A stretch of DNA of 64,000 nucleotides from Glaciimonas sp. PAMC28666. Lineage in GTDB: Bacteria > Pseudomonadota > Gammaproteobacteria > Burkholderiales > Burkholderiaceae_D. Below are positions 25,901 to 34,785 of this stretch, in pieces; positions within the stretch are counted from its first letter, which is position 1; each line of letters starts with the position of its first letter. A program made the translations under genes and the position numbers. The notes under the pieces are model-generated. The model made no database searches, was not told the DNA's origin, and saw only the letters and a list, made by a program, of their open reading frames with translations. The DNA lies in contig NZ_CP070304.1 of the NCBI RefSeq assembly GCF_016917355.1, forward strand, positions 4,154,001-4,218,000, written 5' to 3'.

Positions 25901-27907
25901 TTAGTTGCCCAACTGCTCCAATGCTTCCTGTTGCTCCATCCATTCCGCCTCCAGTTGTGCCAGCTCCTTGGCGTAGAACGCCTGATCGGTCAACAAAGTT
26001 GTGAGTTCCTTCTTTTTGTCCTTTTCATAGACTTCAGGATTCGCCAGATGCGTATCGACAGTGGCTTTTTGTGCGTTACGTTTTGCCAGCTGTTCGTCTA
26101 GCCGCTTGATCTTCGATTCAATCGGTTTTTTCAATGCAGCGAGTTTTTGGCGTGCTTCGGCATCCTGACGCTTTTGTTCACGACGGTCTGCGCTGTCTGC
26201 CTGCGGTGCGGCAGCCGGCGCTACAGCACTGATAATCTTTGCAGTTTCTTTGGTTTTTGGCAACCCCGCGTCCTTACCAACGTTCTTGGCAGCGAGCTTG
26301 GTTTTGAACAGCCAGTCTTTGTAATCGTCCAGATCGCCATCGAACGGTTCAACTTTGCCATCGGCGACGATGATGAATTGGTCGGTGGTCGCACGCAATA
26401 AGTGACGATCATGCGATACCAGTACTAGTGTGCCCTCAAATTGGGCCAATGCCATGGTCAAAGCTTCCCGGGTTTCCAGGTCCAAATGGTTGGTTGGCTC
26501 ATCGAGTAGCAGCAGGTTAGGGCGTTGCCATACGATCAACGCCAGCGCCAGACGTGCTTTTTCGCCGCCAGAAAACGGGGCAATAGAACTGGTTACCATT
26601 GGCCCATTAAAATTGAAGCTTCCAAGGAAATTGCGCAGTTCCTGCTCACGCGTCGTTGGCGCGATTTTAGCCAGATGCCACAGCGGTGACTCGTCGTGAC
26701 GTAACATTTCAACCTGATGCTGGGCGAAATATCCGATCGATAAACCTTTACCAAACTGGGCGTCACCGTGCAGCGGCTTCAGTTCTTCGGCAATGGTTTT
26801 AATAAAAGTTGATTTACCGGCACCGTTGACGCCCAATAATCCAATCCGTTGACCAATTTGCAGAGAAAAATTGATCCCGGCGATGATGACTTTTTCGGTA
26901 ACGTCATGGCTGGTGGCACTCTCGATACGATAACCGGCGCTCACGTCTTCCATTGTCAACAACGGATTTGGTGCGCTTAATGGCTCGCGGAACTCAAAAG
27001 AAAACTCAGCAGCGGCTCGTAACGGTGCCAGCTCTTCCATCTTGGCAAGGGCTTTCATCCGGCTTTGTGCCTGTCGCGCCTTACTCGCCTGAGCCTTAAA
27101 CCGACTGATGAAGGACTCCAGATGGGCGCGTTGACGGGTTTGCTTTTCCAGCGCGCCAGCGGCCAGAATCATTTGCGCCGCACGTTGGCGTTCGAAGGAT
27201 GAATAATTGCCGGTGTAACGTTTCAGCTTACGCTCGTCAATGTGGACGATGACATTGACCACGCCGTCAAGGAAATCGCGATCATGCGAGATGATAATCA
27301 GGGTTCCTGCGTAGCGTTTGAGCCAGTCTTCCAGCCAGATAATAGCGTCCAGATCCAAATGGTTGGTCGGCTCATCCAGCAGCAACAGGTCAGACGGGCA
27401 CATCAGGGCTTGCGCCAGATTCAAACGCATGCGCCAACCACCAGAAAAACTGGCAACTGGTTCCTGCATTTGTGCCATAGAGAAACCAAGGCCGGTCAAT
27501 AATTGCTCGCCGCGCGAGCGTACTGTGTAGGCATCAGCATCTGCCAGCGCACTGTACAAGTCACCGATCAATGTGCCATTTGCAGCGCTTTCTGGTTCGC
27601 TTTCAAGAAAAGCTAATTCTTCTTCAAGCCGACGCAATGTAATATCACCATCAATCGCGTATTCCAATGCCGGGCGGTCCAGCGCCGGAGTTTCCTGCGC
27701 GACGTATGCCATGCGCCATTTGGACGGAAAGTCGATCTCACCGGCATCGGCGTGAAGCTCTCCGCGCAATAAGCCGAACAGGCTTGATTTGCCGGCGCCG
27801 TTGGCACCGATCAGACCGATTTTGTCGCCCGGGTTAAGGGTAATGTCGACTTTGTCGAGCAACGGCTTGATGCCGCGCATCATTGAAACTTGTAGGAAAC
27901 GTATCAT
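25901..27907 (-). CDS. ABC-F family ATPase (YheS/Uup-like)
   Basis: A 668-residue soluble protein with two ABC domains and no membrane part. The Walker A motifs are GANGAGKSS (about 36) and GVNGAGKST (about 360); signatures are FSGGWRMRLNLAQAL and FSGGEKARLALALIV; both Walker B motifs read LLLLDEPTNHLDL. The inter-domain linker and the charged C-terminal coiled coil (after residue 560, Lys/Glu/Gln rich) are typical of YheS-type ABC-F factors, which act on ribosomes. Coiled-coil C-terminus and linker length fit YheS better than Uup. Confidence 0.9.
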   Translation of the reverse strand: MIRFLQVSMMRGIKPLLDKVDITLNPGDKIGLIGANGAGKSSLFGLLRGELHADAGEIDFPSKWRMAYVAQETPALDRPALEYAIDGDITLRRLEEELAFLESEPESAANGTLIGDLYSALADADAYTVRSRGEQLLTGLGFSMAQMQEPVASFSGGWRMRLNLAQALMCPSDLLLLDEPTNHLDLDAIIWLEDWLKRYAGTLIIISHDRDFLDGVVNVIVHIDERKLKRYTGNYSSFERQRAAQMILAAGALEKQTRQRAHLESFISRFKAQASKARQAQSRMKALAKMEELAPLRAAAEFSFEFREPLSAPNPLLTMEDVSAGYRIESATSHDVTEKVIIAGINFSLQIGQRIGLLGVNGAGKSTFIKTIAEELKPLHGDAQFGKGLSIGYFAQHQVEMLRHDESPLWHLAKIAPTTREQELRNFLGSFNFNGPMVTSSIAPFSGGEKARLALALIVWQRPNLLLLDEPTNHLDLETREALTMALAQFEGTLVLVSHDRHLLRATTDQFIIVADGKVEPFDGDLDDYKDWLFKTKLAAKNVGKDAGLPKTKETAKIISAVAPAAAPQADSADRREQKRQDAEARQKLAALKKPIESKIKRLDEQLAKRNAQKATVDTHLANPEVYEKDKKKELTTLLTDQAFYAKELAQLEAEWMEQQEALEQLGN

Positions 27908-28136
27908 GAAAATGGTGTGTTGAAAATGCGTTGGGGGAAGCTAATGGCGCAGCGATCAAATCGACTCGAACTAAAGATGCAGATGGCCTGAAGGGCAGCT
28001 AGCATCGATTGCCTCAGTTAATCATCGATTGAATCTTCAGTAAGTTGGAGTAAATCTGTATTAGAGTCTCAATTAAACACCCAAATCATCGAATATTTAA
28101 TCCTTCCTGCTACTTTTAGCGTGCTTCCCTAAAAAA

Positions 28137-28162
28137 GAAAGCGCCTATGATAAGGCGCTTTT
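28137..28162 (-). terminator. Intrinsic terminator downstream of prmB
   Basis: AAAGCGCCT and AGGCGCTTT form a perfect 9-bp stem with a 6-base loop. On the minus strand the stem is followed by CTTTTTT, so it ends the dapE-prmB transcript about 35 bp after the prmB stop. Confidence 0.85.
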
Positions 28163-28196
28163 ATCAATTTGCCTAAATTCTGGCATGTTCTTGTTG

Positions 28197-29081
28197 TTAA
28201 GGGAGCTGATCGGCTGTTAGTAAAAATACCATGTCATCGCCAGCGCTGGTCGATACCCATGTCATTTCCATATCAGGGAAAGCGGCTTCGGCAAAGGCCC
28301 GTTCATTACCGATTTCCACGATCAACACGCCGTTTTTGGTCAGGCGTTGTTTTGCACCAGCCACAATTGTACGCACTAAATCCATTCCGTCGGCACCACC
28401 GGCCAAAGCAATTTGCGGCTCCGCCAGATATTCCCTCGGCAGCTTACCCATCGAACCCGTGTTAACGTAGGGCGGATTGGTGACGATCAGGTCGTATTTT
28501 TTGTTGGGTACGTTGGTGTACAAATCAGATTCGATCAGCGTTATCCGGTCTTGCAAGTCATAGTCGTCCACATTCCGGCGCGCCACGGCAAGTGCATCGG
28601 CGGAAATATCGGCGGTATCAACGTGGGCGTTGCCAAATGCATCTGCCAACATAATCGGCAAGCAGCCGGAGCCGGTGCACAATTCAAGGATATTGGTGAC
28701 GGTAGTTGGGTTTTGGACCCACGGAGAGAAGAAGTCAGGAATCAGTTCGGCGATAAACGAGCGGGGCACAATGACACGCTCATCAACATAAAAGCGGTAA
28801 TCACCTAGCCATGCTTCTTGCGTGATGTATGCGGCGGGAACGCGGTCTTTACTGCGTCGTTCAATGACGCGTAACACGGTGTCGACTTCATGCTGTAGTA
28901 ATCGGGCATCAAAAAACGGTTCGATTTTGTCTAGCGGCAGCTTTAATGTGTGCAGGATCAGATACGCGGCTTCGTCCAAAGCCGTGCTACTACCGTGCCC
29001 AAAAAACAGTGCTTCGGTATTAAAACGTGTGACTGCGTAGCGCAGCAGGTCGCGGATGGTAGCAAAAGAATGTGGTGTCAT
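28197..29081 (-). CDS. prmB: Ribosomal protein L3 N5-glutamine methyltransferase
   Basis: A 294-residue class I SAM-dependent methyltransferase of the HemK/PrmB family. The SAM-binding motif is LELCTGSGCLPI, and the catalytic NPPY in IVTNPPYVN binds the target glutamine. The N-terminal helical domain and the YRFYVDERVIVPRS block favour PrmB over PrmC. It lies 103 bp downstream of dapE with a hairpin in between and is followed by a strong terminator. Confidence 0.92.
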   Translation of the reverse strand: MTPHSFATIRDLLRYAVTRFNTEALFFGHGSSTALDEAAYLILHTLKLPLDKIEPFFDARLLQHEVDTVLRVIERRSKDRVPAAYITQEAWLGDYRFYVDERVIVPRSFIAELIPDFFSPWVQNPTTVTNILELCTGSGCLPIMLADAFGNAHVDTADISADALAVARRNVDDYDLQDRITLIESDLYTNVPNKKYDLIVTNPPYVNTGSMGKLPREYLAEPQIALAGGADGMDLVRTIVAGAKQRLTKNGVLIVEIGNERAFAEAAFPDMEMTWVSTSAGDDMVFLLTADQLP

Positions 29082-29135
29082 GGATGCAAATGATAGATGT
29101 TATGTTCGCTGTATCAGAGTTAAGCAATGCAACTG

Positions 29136-29157
29136 GCAGCATGCCTGAACATGCTGC
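29136..29157. terminator. Hairpin between dapE and prmB
   Basis: Perfect 8-bp arms GCAGCATG and CATGCTGC with a 6-base loop. No T run follows on the minus strand, so read-through from dapE into prmB is likely; it may act as a processing or stabilising hairpin. Confidence 0.4.
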
Positions 29158-29184
29158 GGTTTTCTGATTAGTCAGCCTCGTCGT

Positions 29185-30327
29185 TTATTTCAGCAAGTTT
29201 TCGAGTGTCTTTCGATAAATATTCTTCAGTGGATCGATAAATCGCACTTCGATGTGTTCATCGATTTTGTGAATACTACCGTTCGGCGGTCCAAATTCGA
29301 TAACTTGTGGGCAGATTTGTGCAATAAAGCGACCATCTGAGGTTCCTCCTGTGGTCGATAATTCGGTCTCGATTCCAGTTTCGTCCTTGATCGCGGACGC
29401 GAGCGCAGCACTTAACGCACCACGTGGCGTTAAAAATGGGCGGCCGCCAATGATCCATGCCAGAGTGTACTCTAGCGCATGCTGGTCAAGGATCGCATGG
29501 ACGCGTCGTTGCAGGTCTTCCACCGTACTCGCTGTCGAAAATCGAAAATTGAAATCAATCACCACGTCGCCGGGTATCACGTTCGATGCACCGGTCCCGC
29601 CGTGAATATTCGACATTTGCCAGGAGGTAGGTAGATAGTATTCGTTAGCATCGTCCCACTTCTCAGCTGCGAGCTCTGTCAATGCCGGTACGACCAGATG
29701 GATCGGATTTTTGGCCAGATGTGGATAGGCAATATGACCTTGCACGCCCTTGACGACGAGTTTCCCCGACATCGTCCCTCGACGACCATTTTTTATCATA
29801 TCGCCGAGTTCACCGCTTGAGGTCGGCTCACCCACGATGCAATAGTCGAGCTGTTCGCCGCGGGCTTTCAACTTTTCGCAGACCACTATCGTGCCGTCAG
29901 TGGCGGGACCCTCTTCATCGCTGGTAATCAAAAATCCTATCGAGCCGGAGTGATCAGGATTTGCCAACGTAAATTCTTCGACGGCCACCACAAACGCTGC
30001 GATCGAGGTTTTCATATCGGCAGCGCCGCGGCCATATAACTTGCCGTCACGATGGCTGGGCAGAAAAGGGTCCGACTTCCATTGTTCACGCGGTCCCGTT
30101 GGGACGACGTCGGTATGGCCGGCAAACACCAGCAGTGGCTGCGCTGTACCTTTGCGCGCCCATAAGTTGGTCACTTCGCCAGACTGAATGGTTTCACATA
30201 TAAAGCCAAGCGGGGACAGCAGCTCAATGAGTCGGTCCTGACAACCTTTGTCCTGCGGCGTGATGGAAGAGAGGGAAATCAGTTCTTCGGCGAGTGCAAG
30301 GGTTTTGCTAACGGTGGTGTTTGACAT
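29185..30327 (-). CDS. dapE: Succinyl-diaminopimelate desuccinylase
   Basis: A 380-residue M20-family metallopeptidase that removes succinate from N-succinyl-LL-diaminopimelate in the lysine and peptidoglycan precursor pathway. The metal ligands are in [21 protein letters not shown] and [13 protein letters not shown]; the dimerisation domain is about residues 180-295. The start follows the upstream ArsC-like stop by 2 bases, so it is translated from the same message. Other pathway genes, dapD and dapC, lie upstream on the same strand. Confidence 0.95.
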   Translation of the reverse strand: MSNTTVSKTLALAEELISLSSITPQDKGCQDRLIELLSPLGFICETIQSGEVTNLWARKGTAQPLLVFAGHTDVVPTGPREQWKSDPFLPSHRDGKLYGRGAADMKTSIAAFVVAVEEFTLANPDHSGSIGFLITSDEEGPATDGTIVVCEKLKARGEQLDYCIVGEPTSSGELGDMIKNGRRGTMSGKLVVKGVQGHIAYPHLAKNPIHLVVPALTELAAEKWDDANEYYLPTSWQMSNIHGGTGASNVIPGDVVIDFNFRFSTASTVEDLQRRVHAILDQHALEYTLAWIIGGRPFLTPRGALSAALASAIKDETGIETELSTTGGTSDGRFIAQICPQVIEFGPPNGSIHKIDEHIEVRFIDPLKNIYRKTLENLLK

Positions 30328-30329
30328 GG

Positions 30330-30683
30330 TTATTGATTGAAAATTTGTTGATAAAGCGCGTCAGAAAAGCTAACGTAAGTATTCTTCCCCGTAAATAACA
30401 CCGGTCGTTTGATAACGGACGGAAACTCCATCATCAATGTCGTCGCGCTGATATTGTCGGTAATGCTGGCGCGTCTCTGGTCGGTCAGATTACGCCAAAT
30501 GGTACCTTTGCGATTGACCAAAACGTCCCAGGCGATGTCTCTCAGCCATGTGTTGATCAACTCTACATTGACGCCATCTTTTTTGAAATTATGAAATGTG
30601 TAGGCGATCTCTTGATCTTCTAGCCAGGTGCGCGCTTTTTTGACCGTATCGCAGTTCGGGATGCCGTAAAGAGTAATTGCCAT
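30330..30683 (-). CDS. ArsC/Spx-family thioredoxin-fold protein (YffB-like)
   Basis: A 117-residue protein of the arsenate reductase-like family. The single N-terminal cysteine in [16 protein letters not shown] (Cys10) is in the ArsC position. [12 protein letters not shown] and [10 protein letters not shown] are family blocks. It resembles YffB, a glutathione-dependent reductase-like protein of unknown substrate found next to dapE in many proteobacteria, rather than a true arsenate reductase. The frame is open 32 codons upstream but family alignment fixes the ATG at 30683. Confidence 0.88.
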   Translation of the reverse strand: MAITLYGIPNCDTVKKARTWLEDQEIAYTFHNFKKDGVNVELINTWLRDIAWDVLVNRKGTIWRNLTDQRRASITDNISATTLMMEFPSVIKRPVLFTGKNTYVSFSDALYQQIFNQ

Positions 30684-30836
30684 GCGTTGTGTCAGTCTTT
30701 TGAGGTAATTTAATCGTAAATATAAAAGCAAATCGTGTCGTGCAGCGCGGGTTATAGCTACATGATGGCGTCGTGCCAAGTCCGACCGTTTTGCAGGATG
30801 GCACCAGTAAGATTATAAATAAGGTCGCAAATAAGG

Positions 30837-31976
30837 CTACAAATCAAGCGTAAATTCGGTATAAGTCGGGCCGTCGTTTTTTTCCGGCATAGACGGTGGG
30901 ACCGATTTTTTTACCTCGGACCCGTTATTAGTGATCAGCCAGTACAAATTGCTGGGGGAATCGGCTTGGGAAAGTGCTTCTTCCTGCGTAATGATACCTT
31001 CTTCGATCAATCGCATTAATGCCTGCTCAAATGTCTGTGAACCGGGCGCGATACTTTTTTCCATCGCCTCTTTAATCTGGCCGATTTTTCCTTCTTCCAT
31101 TAATTCAGAGATATGGCGGGTATTGAGCATAATCTCAACCGCTGGCGCGCGTTTGTCTTCTTTGGTATTGACCAGTCTTTGCGACACGACCGCGATGAGC
31201 GTCGATGCAAGATCTTCCAATAGCGTTGATCGATTCTCCGGAGGAAAAAAACTAATTACCCGGTTCAGTGCACGGTAACTGTTATTTGCATGCAGCGTCG
31301 ATACCACCAGATGACCGGATTGGGCATACGCTAGCGCCGCCGACATCGTGTCTTTGTCACGAATTTCTCCGATCAAAATACAATCTGGTGCTTGGCGTAA
31401 TGCATTCTTGAGGGCGATCTCAAGATTATCGGTATCGATGCCGAGCTCGCGTTGATTGACGATCGACAGCTCGTTCTTGAATAGAAATTCGATCGGATCT
31501 TCGAGCGTGAGGATGTGTCCGGCCTGGGTTTTGTTGCGATGGTCAAGCATGGAGGCAATCGTGGTTGATTTGCCGGAACCGCAGGACCCCACAACCAATA
31601 GCAAACCGCGTTTGCGGTTTATTAATTCGGTAAGTACCGGAGGTAAGCCCAGATTTTCAAACGCGGGAATCTCGAAAGGGACGTACCGAATGACCGCGGA
31701 AATGTTGCCACGTTGCTTGAATACCGACAGCCTGAAGCTACCAATCCCGCTGACGTGCAAGCCCATGTTGAGCTCTTTATCGCGTTCGAGTTCCTGGAGC
31801 CGGGCAACCGGCACGACTTCATTGAGCAGCAGCAGAATGGTGGCTTTATCCATTTTTTGCTGATTGATCGGGACCAGATGCCCTTTGATTTTAAGGTGGA
31901 TCGCCGAGTTGATGGTCAGAAACATATCGGATGCTGCTTTTTCCTGCATCAGACGAAACAAGCGATCCATTGCCAT
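30837..31976 (-). CDS. pilU: Type IV pilus retraction ATPase PilU
   Basis: A 379-residue PilT/PilU-type secretion ATPase. Walker A is GSCGSGKSTT, the Asp box surrounds LTLEDPIEF, Walker B is CILIGEIRD and the His box is VVSTLHANNS. The length and the extended C-terminus with residues beyond SNLYWLITN match PilU, the accessory retraction motor, better than PilT. AAGGAG precedes the ATG at 31976. It sits inside the dap gene group; no other pilus gene is in the window. A terminator upstream isolates it from dapD. Confidence 0.88.
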   Translation of the reverse strand: MAMDRLFRLMQEKAASDMFLTINSAIHLKIKGHLVPINQQKMDKATILLLLNEVVPVARLQELERDKELNMGLHVSGIGSFRLSVFKQRGNISAVIRYVPFEIPAFENLGLPPVLTELINRKRGLLLVVGSCGSGKSTTIASMLDHRNKTQAGHILTLEDPIEFLFKNELSIVNQRELGIDTDNLEIALKNALRQAPDCILIGEIRDKDTMSAALAYAQSGHLVVSTLHANNSYRALNRVISFFPPENRSTLLEDLASTLIAVVSQRLVNTKEDKRAPAVEIMLNTRHISELMEEGKIGQIKEAMEKSIAPGSQTFEQALMRLIEEGIITQEEALSQADSPSNLYWLITNNGSEVKKSVPPSMPEKNDGPTYTEFTLDL

Positions 31977-32045
31977 GATGGCTCCTTAAATGCGGGGCTC
32001 ATGCCGTCGCAAGGGTGCGCGGCGAGGTGTGGCATCAAACAAAAT

Positions 32046-32075
32046 ACCTGAGCCAGCGTAAGCTCTGACTCAGGT
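32046..32075 (-). terminator. Intrinsic terminator downstream of dapD
   Basis: ACCTGAGCCAG and CTGACTCAGGT pair with one mismatch. On the minus strand the stem begins 6 bases after the dapD stop and is followed by ATTTTGTTTG. It separates dapC-dapD from pilU. Confidence 0.75.
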
Positions 32076-32081
32076 GATTGA

Positions 32082-32909
32082 TTACGCTTCGCGCAATAGT
32101 TCGTTAATGCCTGTTTTTGCGCGTGTTTTTGCATCCACGCGCTTAACGATTACTGCACAGTACAAACTATATTTTCCATCCGCAGACGGGAGATTACCGG
32201 ACACAACCACGGAACCTGATGGAATACGGCCATAGGTAACTTCGCCAGTGGTACGGTCGTAAATTTTAGTCGATTGGCCGATATAGACGCCCATTGAGAT
32301 GACGGAGTTTTCTTCGACTACGACGCCTTCGACAATTTCTGAACGTGCGCCGATGAAACAATTGTCTTCGATAATGGTTGGATTAGCTTGCATTGGCTCC
32401 AATACGCCCCCAATGCCGACGCCGCCGGAGAGGTGGACGTTTTTGCCGATTTGCGCGCAAGAACCGACCGTTGCCCAAGCATCAACCATGGTGCCTTCAT
32501 CGACATAGGCGCCGATATTCACAAAAGAAGGCATCAGCACGACGTTTTTGCCGATGAAACTGCCGTGACGGGCAACCGCTGGTGGCACTACGCGAAAGCC
32601 GCCCTTGGCGAAATCGTCCGCAGTGTAGTTCGCAAATTTGGTCGGAACCTTATCGTAGAACTGCATGTTTTCGCCGGCAGGCATCGGCATGTTGTCTTCC
32701 AGGCGAAACGATAATAGCACCGCTTTTTTAATCCACTGGTTAACTCTCCAATTGCCGTCAATTTTTTCAGCAACGCGCAACGTACCTTGATTCAGCTCCG
32801 CGATGACGTTGGCGACTGCTTCGCGCAGGTCGGATGGCGCCGTTTTTGGAGAGAATTCGGTGCGCTGTTCCCAGGCCTGGTCGATAAATTGTTCTAGAGA
32901 TTGAGTCAT
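32082..32909 (-). CDS. dapD: Tetrahydrodipicolinate N-succinyltransferase
   Basis: A 275-residue left-handed beta-helix acyltransferase that succinylates tetrahydrodipicolinate, the first committed step of the succinylase branch to diaminopimelate. The N-terminal helical part (about 1-100) is followed by hexapeptide repeats ([50 protein letters not shown]). It lies downstream of dapC on the same strand with a 200-bp spacer containing a tandem repeat. Confidence 0.96.
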   Translation of the reverse strand: MTQSLEQFIDQAWEQRTEFSPKTAPSDLREAVANVIAELNQGTLRVAEKIDGNWRVNQWIKKAVLLSFRLEDNMPMPAGENMQFYDKVPTKFANYTADDFAKGGFRVVPPAVARHGSFIGKNVVLMPSFVNIGAYVDEGTMVDAWATVGSCAQIGKNVHLSGGVGIGGVLEPMQANPTIIEDNCFIGARSEIVEGVVVEENSVISMGVYIGQSTKIYDRTTGEVTYGRIPSGSVVVSGNLPSADGKYSLYCAVIVKRVDAKTRAKTGINELLREA

Positions 32910-33056
32910 GATTTGTCGCTTATAAGTGATGAAAATTGTTGAGTACTATCGGTGTGAAAGCATTCAGACGCTGTGCTGGACCATTGCTGAAAATAATCAT
33001 TTTCTCAGTTACGTTTCGGTTCCACCCAACGCTGAACAAAATCAGTAAAGCTATTC

Positions 33057-33105
33057 GTTTGTTGTTTGTTGTTTGTTGTTCGTAGTTCGTAGTTCGTAGT
33101 TCGTC
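33057..33105. repeat. Heptanucleotide tandem repeat next to dapC
   Basis: Seven 7-bp units in a row: GTTTGTT three times, GTTCGTA three times, then GTTCGTC; a degenerate eighth unit follows. The array starts 5 bp from the dapC stop codon, in the dapC-dapD spacer. Such arrays vary in copy number by slippage. Confidence 0.9.
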
Positions 33106-33110
33106 GTTTA

Positions 33111-34319
33111 TCAGGTTTGCAGCCCGCGCACGAACTTGACAATGCGCTGCGCAGCTTCCAGGCATTCTTCTACTTCCGCAACTAATGCCATACGAATCCG
33201 CGACTGTCCTGGATTGGTACCGTGTGCATCCCGTGCAAGGTAGCTCCCGGGCAGAACTGTCACATTATATTCGGCATACAGTCGCTTGGCGAAGTCGACG
33301 TCCGACAACGTGGTGTATTTATCGACTTTGGCCCACAAGTAAAACCCCGCATCGGGCAGGGATACCTCTAAAACCTCTTGCAATATCGGGGTAACTTGCT
33401 GAAATTTAGCAATATACTTGGCGCGATTCTCCGCCACATGGGTTTCGTCATTCCACGCGGCTATCGAGGCTGATTGGACCGAAGGACTCATCGCAGCCCC
33501 GTGATAGGTGCGATACAACAAGAATTTCTTTAAAATGCTAGCGTCGCCAGCCACAAAACCCGAGCGCATTCCGGGTACGTTGGAGCGCTTGGACAAACTG
33601 GAGAAGGTAATCAGACGCGGGTAGTTGTGGCGTCCCAACCGATGGGCGGCCTCCAGGCTACCGAGCGGCGCTTCAGTTTTGAAGTAAATTTCGGAGTAGC
33701 ACTCGTCTGCCGCAATGACAAATCCATATCGATCCGATAACGCAAATAACTCTTTCCAGTCGTCCAGATTGAGTACTGCACCCGTTGGGTTGCCTGGTGA
33801 GCACAGATAGAGAAGCTTCACGCGCGCCCAGATAGCTTCTGGTACGTTACTGTAATCGGGGGCAAAGTTGCGATTTGCGTCCGAGTTAACAAAATAAGGT
33901 TGTGCGCCAGACAAGTAGGCTGCACCCTCGTAAATTTGATAAAACGGGTTGGGGCACATAACCAACGCATCCCGATCAGACGGGTCAACCACGGTTTGCG
34001 CTAACGCGAACAATGCTTCTCTTGATCCGCTAACGGGCAAAATCTGGGTGGCTGAATCGAGCGCCGGTAACTGATAGCGTCGTTCAAGCCAGCCAGCAAT
34101 TGCTTTTCTCAGTCCGTCACTACCCGCAGTGTTGGGATAACTTGCGAGACCGTCGAGATTGTCTGCTAACGCCTGTCTGATAAAGGCTGGCGTTGGATGT
34201 TTAGGCTCGCCGATACCCAGGCTAATCGGTTTATATGCCACATTGGGAGTGACATCGGCAAAAAGCATCCGCAGTTTTTCAAAAGGATAGGGCTGCAACT
34301 GGTCTAGTAGTGGATTCAC
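33111..34319 (-). CDS. dapC: Succinyldiaminopimelate transaminase
   Basis: A 402-residue fold-type I PLP aminotransferase that makes N-succinyl-LL-diaminopimelate. Family features are LGIGEPKHPTPAFI, SGSREALFAL, YLCSPGNPTG and the PLP lysine in TFSSLSKRSNVPGMRSGF. The start is GTG at 34319, which gives the N-terminus VNPLLDQLQPYPFEKLR shared by the family; a TTG 13 codons earlier is possible but not supported. It is divergent from smc. Confidence 0.93.
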   Translation of the reverse strand: MNPLLDQLQPYPFEKLRMLFADVTPNVAYKPISLGIGEPKHPTPAFIRQALADNLDGLASYPNTAGSDGLRKAIAGWLERRYQLPALDSATQILPVSGSREALFALAQTVVDPSDRDALVMCPNPFYQIYEGAAYLSGAQPYFVNSDANRNFAPDYSNVPEAIWARVKLLYLCSPGNPTGAVLNLDDWKELFALSDRYGFVIAADECYSEIYFKTEAPLGSLEAAHRLGRHNYPRLITFSSLSKRSNVPGMRSGFVAGDASILKKFLLYRTYHGAAMSPSVQSASIAAWNDETHVAENRAKYIAKFQQVTPILQEVLEVSLPDAGFYLWAKVDKYTTLSDVDFAKRLYAEYNVTVLPGSYLARDAHGTNPGQSRIRMALVAEVEECLEAAQRIVKFVRGLQT

Positions 34320-34785
34320 GGAGGTTTTAGATAGCAAAAGAAAATAGTCGTAAGGCAAAAAATGCGTCAGGCACTGCGTCTCGTATTATATACAGAAGTA
34401 AATATGCATAAGCCTTATAAGTCGGGATAAGCGACTTTATCGCCCGGGCGAAAGGCGTTATCGAGTGAGATAGCACACCCATTTCAGCCATTGGCCCGAG
34501 ATCACGCTGATCAGTGCCGCCGACATCGCAGATTTTTACGCCCCTAACCTATCCCGCTGGTTAGGCTCCTTTCGCGGCTACGTAACTATAGAGTGAGCAT
34601 AGAGTGCGCATACACTGCGCATAGACTGAGCAGGGAGTCAGTTATCACAATTTTTGACCCTTTTGGCATCAACGGAGGCCATGTCGAATGTTATGATGCT
34701 GGTCCTTTCGAGATTTTTCTCGCTTTCATGTAATTTGAGTGCGGCGGTTTTGTATTCGCCGACTTTGATAAGAATAGTCAATAAC
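34320..34785. other. Divergent dapC-smc intergenic region
   Basis: About 465 bp. Contains a four-copy 11-bp tandem repeat at 34588-34631. Open frames crossing the region (including an apparent upstream extension of smc from 34654) do not match known proteins, so I treat it as non-coding. No clear promoter hexamers stand out. Confidence 0.55.
34588..34631. repeat. 11-bp iteron-like repeat upstream of smc
   Basis: Four consecutive units, ATAGAGTGAGC, ATAGAGTGCGC, ATACACTGCGC and ATAGACTGAGC, with the period close to one helical turn, about 155 bp before the smc start. Sites repeated on one face of the helix suit cooperative protein binding, but the array might also be a plain minisatellite. 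Confidence 0.8.

Noticed and set aside
30330-30683. Calling the ArsC-like gene an arsenate reductase
   Set aside because: No ars genes nearby, and dapE-linked YffB-type proteins are not known arsenate reductases.
33057-33105. Tandem repeat considered as a CRISPR array
   Set aside because: Units are contiguous 7-mers without spacers and no cas genes occur.
34654-34785. 44-codon upstream extension of smc
   Set aside because: Conserved SMC N-terminus begins at the GTG at 34786; the extension resembles nothing in the family.
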